NCBI RefSeq assembly: GCF_000026365.1
Contig: NC_012992.1
Location: forward strand, 992,001 to 1,056,000
DNA from: Zygosaccharomyces rouxii
Lineage: Eukaryota; Ascomycota; Saccharomycetes; Saccharomycetales; Saccharomycetaceae
DNA length: 64,000 nucleotides
Direction of reading: 5' to 3'
Shown: positions 59,586-64,000 of the stretch, one piece after another
How the letters are laid out: each line of letters starts with the position of its first letter
Position numbering within the stretch: the first letter of the stretch is position 1
The notes under the pieces: model-generated
What the model saw: the letters and a program-made list of their open reading frames with translations, nothing else
The model's database searches: none
Told to the model about the DNA's origin: nothing
Position numbers and translations under genes: made by a program

Positions 59586-61283
59586 CTATGAATTAACATA
59601 GATCATGCCAGCAGAAGTAGGTGGAACCAAACTAGATTCTACACGAGCTTGGCATAACAAACTGTTATTACTTCTTCTGGAGAAACTCCTTCCACGTCTT
59701 GAACCTCTGGATCTCGTAGATCCTGCGCCAAACCCAGATTCGGTACTGTGTGTAGAGGACGGAGGACTAGAACACTTTGCATCTTTCTTTTTCAGCATCT
59801 CGATGATACTCTGTAATTTACAGCTCTCATCAAAATTTCTTTCTGCAGCCTTTTCCATACTCAAAACGAGTACATGCAAATTAGCATTAGAAGTGATCAA
59901 TTCATCTTGTCTCTTGGTAAAGTTCGATATCAATTGTTGTTTCTCAGAAGTAAGCTTGGCATTGGCAAAAATCAATTCGTAATTTTCAGTTTCAATGCTA
60001 TCCGCGATTTTCAATTGGGCGGCTGCTTTAGTCCATTTTTTATTCAATTCCTCGTTAGCCAATTCTAAATCAATATTATGAGAAATCATCTCATCGACAA
60101 CTTCCAGTTGTTTGTCTTTCTGTGCCAATTGTTTGGTCAGCACCTGGTGAGAAGTGATCCATTGTGATTTTTCCTTCTGCAATTTCTCAATGACTTTGTT
60201 TAAATTACCAACTTCTTTCAAATGCTCCTCTCTTTTAAATTTATTGGTCATTTCGAAGTTCAATTCCTTCCTTTGCAAAGTACTAGCCATATTCATATGC
60301 AAACTTTGCAACGATACAACAATATTACCATCCACCACGGTATTAGGACCATCACATAATTTAGAACATTCGTTGATCTCTGACAAAATCTCATCTTCAA
60401 ATGTTCTTGCTTCTTTGATTGCTGTGGATACGAACAAGTCTTGCAATCTCCAAAATTCACTAAATGTCAACACAGCCTTATCACTAATACCATCAATATC
60501 GGTAACGCTTTGAACTTTCCAGAAACTCCTGTAGGCAATCAAGATATTGTCAGTTAGACCAGGTGCAGAAAGTGCAGAAAAGGTTTCTTGCTCTCTCAAA
60601 GATTCAACAGGATTTATCCTCCAAAAATCTCTAAAGCACTCTAGGGCCAGATCACCAATTCCACGGACAGCTAGAGGTTCTTCATGTTTCCAAAAATCTC
60701 TAGAGAGCAACACAAAATTGTCAGAGAGTCCAGTGCACAAAAGTGTTTCTTGTGTACTCTGGGATCCATGAGCGGCAATCTGGGCAGAATCTTGGACACT
60801 AGTGGACACAAGAGAATACTGAGACTTCCAAAATTCATTAGAAGCAAGCAGAGCAAAATCGTTCAAGCCACTAGTCAGTGATTTGTTCTGCATTTGGCAA
60901 AACTCCCTGGCACTCGTTAAAGCAGATTCTTGAAGTCCCCGGTTAACAAGAGTTTCTTGTAAACTCCAAAATTCCCTAGCTGCCTTTAAAAAAGAATATT
61001 CAAAAACAAAATCGAAAGGTTCATGAGAGTTTTCAGAATGGGATGGACAGCTTAGATTGTCAGTGGAAGTTGGTGTCACTACTTCAATGATGGAGCTGGA
61101 TTCTTTCAACGGAACCTCAGACTTGTAGAAAAAATCAAGTTCCTTTGAACTGAACCAATAATCCACTGTGGGCTCACAATTTTTTCCACTTGATGGTTCA
61201 AAGTTATCGTAAGCAGACCATAGCTCGATCGTAGGATCAACGATTCTGGAGAGATCGTACTTGGCGGTAATACTCAAAACCAT
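59586..61283 (-). CDS. Unrecognised protein with 23-residue Trp repeats and coiled coil
   Basis: I do not recognise this 565-residue protein. The frame opens at TTG (61316), so I start at the first ATG, 61283. Residues 93-310 are about nine tandem 23-residue repeats with consensus GLxDxALxxAxEFWxxQxxLVxT. The aromatic position is exactly periodic: W106, C129, W152, (Q175), W198, W221, W255, W278, except for one 11-residue insert before W255. Residues 330-505 form a long coiled coil; the tail (505-560) is Ser/Arg-rich (RSRGSRRGRSFSRRS). No signal peptide or membrane segment is seen. It lies at a synteny break between RFT1 and NPY1, where S. cerevisiae RFT1 is followed by HAP3. Function is unknown; a scaffold or cytoskeletal role is a guess. 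Confidence 0.8.
   Translation of the reverse strand: MVLSITAKYDLSRIVDPTIELWSAYDNFEPSSGKNCEPTVDYWFSSKELDFFYKSEVPLKESSSIIEVVTPTSTDNLSCPSHSENSHEPFDFVFEYSFLKAAREFWSLQETLVNRGLQESALTSAREFCQMQNKSLTSGLNDFALLASNEFWKSQYSLVSTSVQDSAQIAAHGSQSTQETLLCTGLSDNFVLLSRDFWKHEEPLAVRGIGDLALECFRDFWRINPVESLREQETFSALSAPGLTDNILIAYRSFWKVQSVTDIDGISDKAVLTFSEFWRLQDLFVSTAIKEARTFEDEILSEINECSKLCDGPNTVVDGNIVVSLQSLHMNMASTLQRKELNFEMTNKFKREEHLKEVGNLNKVIEKLQKEKSQWITSHQVLTKQLAQKDKQLEVVDEMISHNIDLELANEELNKKWTKAAAQLKIADSIETENYELIFANAKLTSEKQQLISNFTKRQDELITSNANLHVLVLSMEKAAERNFDESCKLQSIIEMLKKKDAKCSSPPSSTHSTESGFGAGSTRSRGSRRGRSFSRRSNNSLLCQARVESSLVPPTSAGMIYVNS
60354..61007 (-). repeat. Tandem array of about nine 69-bp coding repeats
   Basis: The region that codes the 23-residue repeats. 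It shows at DNA level too: the minus-strand units contain the same stretch at the EFW position, for example CCAAAAATCTCTA near 60621 and 60690, and CCAAAATTC near 60828 and 60964. Units have diverged, so the array is not freshly expanded. Confidence 0.75.
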
Positions 61284-62257
61284 TTCGATAAAAGGATGCA
61301 AATTAGAATATAGCAACAGTAAAAAGCTTTAAGCAAAAAAAGAGGAGTAGGCACACTCCTTAGAATTAAATTTGAACCTTTTGTTCTGGTTTTTTAAAAA
61401 CAAAAATGACGGGTAGAATGAATCAACTGAGAGAAGCAAAAATCTCGATAGGACCTCTTTTTATATGTTTGGAAACTTACTGAATATTATGCTGGGCATC
61501 TGAATTTACACAAAAATCTGATTTGAACTTTAGAACAGCCTTGGGAGAAACCGCTATCAAGATAATGGTTTTATACCGCTGGAGTGCGATGCACTGACAC
61601 AAGGAATGTAAAGAGTCGAACAAAATCGCCAAGAAAAGAAAACATTTGCTTCCCTGCATAATTGGACCCTTGTGACATCTTCAGAAGATCTAGACCTTGT
61701 AAGAATTCATTAACTGTAGGAATACCAAATCGATTCCACAAAACTCGACCTAGAGAAACCTGGAGAAATCTGCCAAAACTAAAAATATTAAATCCCAAAC
61801 ATTGAAAAATGTTCTAAACGATATTGTGTCCATAAGGACAGAGGAATTTGGGGAGTCTGCGATTAAAAAGAAATATACTCTTTATTTTCCCATTCCTAAA
61901 TACAATAGAGAATGTCGAAAAAAAGGCACGCGAATATGCAGGTATAGAATCTTCTGTGCATGGAAGCGTAGATCATCGAAGCTTTTTTGTGGCTTATGAC
62001 CCCATAAGTTTATTTCGAAAAATAGAGCACAAAGAGCAGTTCTCCATTTTGGAACACAACCCAGTACTATCCCATAGTATTACCCAACTGACGGTATCGA
62101 ATTGTACAACCTCCTAATGGTATTAAACCGCTAGAGCTTAATCTCTTATCACGTGACTCTATAGGTCCCCTTTTTGGACTCCTTTTCTCGAGAAATATAA
62201 CCTGGTTAATGAATGTTCGAAACTTATGAATAGACTAAATCAATATTAGTGCCACTT
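61284..62257. other. Gene-free region between repeat-protein gene and NPY1
   Basis: A 974-bp stretch, the longest without a gene. Frames of 60-90 codons on both strands (for example 61571-61798 minus and 61848-62117 plus) have no motif I recognise and conflict with each other; they may be chance or remnants. TCACGTGA at 62149-62156 is the only strong regulatory motif. No LTR, tRNA or clear centromere elements were found. Confidence 0.4.
62149..62156. promoter_or_regulatory. Cbf1-type TCACGTGA site upstream of NPY1
   Basis: TCACGTGA (in ATCACGTGAC) is a perfect palindromic match to the Cbf1 consensus RTCACRTG, 102 bp before the NPY1 ATG. The Cbf1 assignment is inferred from S. cerevisiae. Confidence 0.6.
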
Positions 62258-63397
62258 ATGTCTACGTTAAGAGGTGCCAGCACATTTTTCGGTTGTGAAA
62301 CTTTAAACAGAGTGTCCTTTCTGAGGGAAGATGTTGAATTCGTCAAGAATACACTTACCCATGGATCGACTACATTTGTGCCATTTATACGTGGTGAAGC
62401 ATTATCTTCCAATGGATCTTTATATTCCATAAAGCTAGACGAGTCACAGTCGGTCATGAAGCCGGTGGTGAACAAGTTGCTTCCCATCTTAAATACCAGT
62501 GCAAGTCGTTTGCGTAACTCCGGTGTCAATTTGACCTTCCTGGGGCTTAAACAAGGTGAAGATTCCCGTGAAGGAGTCTTCGTATATCGCTCCCAATACA
62601 AGGGTACCCCATACTATGGTATCGATTTCCATGTTGATTCAGATACGTTGGTTAAACCTTCTGATATCGCTCCATTAACCAAGATGCCATTACTCGATCG
62701 TGAAACTATCTTTGAAATGGATAATGAAGATGCATCTATTTATTCACATGCCAAGATGTATCTAGATTGGCTTAGCAAGTACCATTTTTGTCCTGGCTGT
62801 GGCTCTCCCATCTACCCAGTTGATGCAGGCACTAAACTACAGTGTTCCAATGCTAACCGTGAAGTTGGCTGTCAGGTGAGGGACGCCAGAGTGACTAATG
62901 TGTATTTCCCACGTACTGACCCCGTAGTAATCACTGCCATTGCTTCACGGGACTTTAGCAGAATCTGCTTAGCGAGATCTAAGCGTAAACATGGGGACAC
63001 TGTCATGTATAGCACCATTGCAGGTTTCATGGAACCTGCAGAAACTGTAGAAAACGCATCCCGTAGAGAGATTTGGGAAGAGACTGGTATTCGTTGTGAA
63101 GATGTCGCCATGATCACTACACAACCATGGCCCTACCCTGTCAACCTAATGATTGGTTGTCTTGGTCTAGTGGATGCCAATGGTGTCAACGAAGTAATCA
63201 GCTTGACCCACGACGAAGAATTATTGGACGCCCAGTGGTTTTCCACGGAGGATGTCAGTAAGTCTCTCGAAGCCTACGATGGCAATGGAATGGTTAGATT
63301 CAAGGACTCAATAAGACTACCTGGCTCCACTGCCGTAGCGTTCCATTTAATCAAGCACGTTTGCGACAAATACAAGAGACGTCAAGCTTCTCTATAG
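62258..63397 (+). CDS. NPY1: NADH diphosphatase (Nudix hydrolase)
   Basis: Hydrolyses NADH to NMNH and AMP; peroxisomal in S. cerevisiae. The frame opens at GTG; the ATG at 62258 (MSTLRGASTFFG) matches S. cerevisiae MSTAVTFFG and gives 379 residues (384 there). A four-cysteine zinc ribbon (CPGCGSP ... LQCSNANREVGC) precedes a perfect Nudix box, G-x5-E-x7-REIWEETGI, and the NADH-pyrophosphatase signature TQPWPYPVNLMIG. The C-terminus ends QASL; S. cerevisiae ends SHL, a peroxisomal targeting signal, so peroxisomal targeting is doubtful here. PGC1 follows on the same strand. Confidence 0.95.
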   Translation: MSTLRGASTFFGCETLNRVSFLREDVEFVKNTLTHGSTTFVPFIRGEALSSNGSLYSIKLDESQSVMKPVVNKLLPILNTSASRLRNSGVNLTFLGLKQGEDSREGVFVYRSQYKGTPYYGIDFHVDSDTLVKPSDIAPLTKMPLLDRETIFEMDNEDASIYSHAKMYLDWLSKYHFCPGCGSPIYPVDAGTKLQCSNANREVGCQVRDARVTNVYFPRTDPVVITAIASRDFSRICLARSKRKHGDTVMYSTIAGFMEPAETVENASRREIWEETGIRCEDVAMITTQPWPYPVNLMIGCLGLVDANGVNEVISLTHDEELLDAQWFSTEDVSKSLEAYDGNGMVRFKDSIRLPGSTAVAFHLIKHVCDKYKRRQASL

Positions 63398-63410
63398 AGA
63401 CCAGTTAGTC

Positions 63411-63445
63411 ATATATGTGTGTATATATAGATATATATGTATGTG
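63411..63445 (+). repeat. TA/TG dinucleotide-rich tract
   Basis: A short alternating purine-pyrimidine tract (TATATGTGTGTATATATAG type) 14 bp after the NPY1 stop, probably part of the 3' processing region. In yeast, TA-rich efficiency elements such as TATATA guide 3' end formation. Confidence 0.5.
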
Positions 63446-63624
63446 CCATTAATGTTCTATTTGAATTTGGCTAGTCTAAAACATGGCGTAAAACTCGTGG
63501 TCAGAATAAGCTGATTAACCTTTGCTTTAAGGGAAAGAGCGCAATATATAACGGGAGAGGAAAAGGATATTTGAAGCTTGAACTACTACAATTTACACAA
63601 GTGAGAAGAATATATCAAGTAAAC

Positions 63625-64000
63625 ATGGTTTTGGTTGCCGGTCATAGGGCCTTTAAGGGGCAATACATTGAGAATACTATGGTGGCCTTTGAAAGAGCTT
63701 ACGAGGCCAAATCAGATATAATTGAGACAGACCTTCAGATGACGAGTGATGGTGTGGTCGTTGTGAATCACGATGTGGATACAGGTAGAATATGGGATAA
63801 AGACTTGTTTATTGCCGACCATACTTTTGAAGAGATTAGCAAATTGAGATGCAAAGACGACCAAACACTAAAGATGCCCACTTTGGCCGAAATTTTGGAA
63901 TGGATCGTCGAGCATCCAGGGGTGAGGATCATGCTGGATATCAAATTCACCAATGAGAAGATTGTGCTACCCAAGACCTATGCTACCATGCTAAGCATTA
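63625..64000 (+). CDS. PGC1: Phosphatidylglycerol phospholipase C (5' part)
   Basis: The gene is cut by the window end. The first 125 residues match the glycerophosphodiester phosphodiesterase (GDPD) domain of S. cerevisiae Pgc1 (321 residues), which breaks down phosphatidylglycerol in mitochondria and lipid droplets. The GDPD motif GHRAFKGQYIENTMVAF is at residues 6-22, with the catalytic His7-Arg8; E36 and D38 (ETDLQMTSDG) and H51 (VNHD) complete the metal-binding and catalytic set. The ATG at 63625 follows an A-rich leader. Confidence 0.92.
   Translation, partial: MVLVAGHRAFKGQYIENTMVAFERAYEAKSDIIETDLQMTSDGVVVVNHDVDTGRIWDKDLFIADHTFEEISKLRCKDDQTLKMPTLAEILEWIVEHPGVRIMLDIKFTNEKIVLPKTYATMLSI

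Noticed and set aside
61571..62117. Several 60-90 codon frames on both strands upstream of NPY1
   Set aside because: They overlap one another and show no recognisable domain; decayed gene remnants cannot be excluded without a search.
62149..62156. TCACGTGA as a possible centromere element I
   Set aside because: No A/T-rich element II and no CDEIII-like TTCCGAA segment at the right distance; more likely a Cbf1 promoter site of NPY1.

Overview
The window is nuclear DNA of a budding yeast of the family Saccharomycetaceae that never went through the whole-genome duplication. A Zygosaccharomyces/Torulaspora-type species fits best; this placement is inferred from gene content and order, not from a search. 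Genes are compact and nearly all intronless, the standard code fits, and the tRNAs are close to those of Saccharomyces cerevisiae. The main argument is gene order: from 135 to about 36700 the genes alternate between relatives of S. cerevisiae chromosome XVI (PIS1, YPR114W, RGC1, RRG8, YPR117W, MRI1) and chromosome VII (ESP1, TEL2, MDR1, PCP1, GTF1, NOP7, SRB5, VMA21, VOA1, tRNA-Leu-GAG). That is the unduplicated ancestral order, and every strand matches.

Layout. 1-9060: PIS1, an ADH1-type alcohol dehydrogenase inserted into the block, a TLC-domain protein, RGC1, a flavin-reductase-like gene not in the S. cerevisiae block, and RRG8. 9096-28841: ESP1, TEL2, the giant lipid-transfer protein FMP27/YPR117W, the Rab-GAP MDR1 and the rhomboid PCP1. 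28885-36692: GTF1, NOP7, SRB5, VMA21, VOA1, an unrecognised basic coiled-coil gene, tRNA-Leu and MRI1. 36844-43782: a tandem pair of KRE6/SKN1 beta-1,6-glucan genes and a KpsF/GutQ-type sugar-phosphate isomerase that S. cerevisiae lacks. 44003-46382: four tRNA genes (Ala, Lys, Ser, Ile) and an MDP-1-like phosphatase. 46600-59200: ACH1, FUS3, VPS10/PEP1, POP8 (with an intron), APN2 and RFT1, in the order of YBL015-YBL020. 59586-64000: an unrecognised protein with a 23-residue Trp-centred repeat and a coiled coil, then NPY1 and the start of PGC1.

Functional groupings. VMA21 and VOA1, both V-ATPase assembly factors of the ER, are convergent neighbours. NOP7, POP8 and MRI1 carry PAC-type promoter elements (NOP7 with a full RRPE), which links them to the ribosome-biogenesis regulon. 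The KRE6 pair is preceded by several MCB/SCB-like cell-cycle elements. Four CACGTG boxes lie between PIS1 and ADH.

Most likely to be new: the 23-residue-repeat protein (59586-61283), which sits at a synteny break; the bacterial-type sugar isomerase (42799-43782); the coiled-coil gene at 33858-34619; and patchy near-identity between the KRE6 copies that suggests gene conversion. No transposon, LTR, CRISPR array or convincing centromere was recognised. Several proteins begin at a later ATG than the longest open frame would suggest, because those frames open at GTG or TTG; such starts were corrected below.
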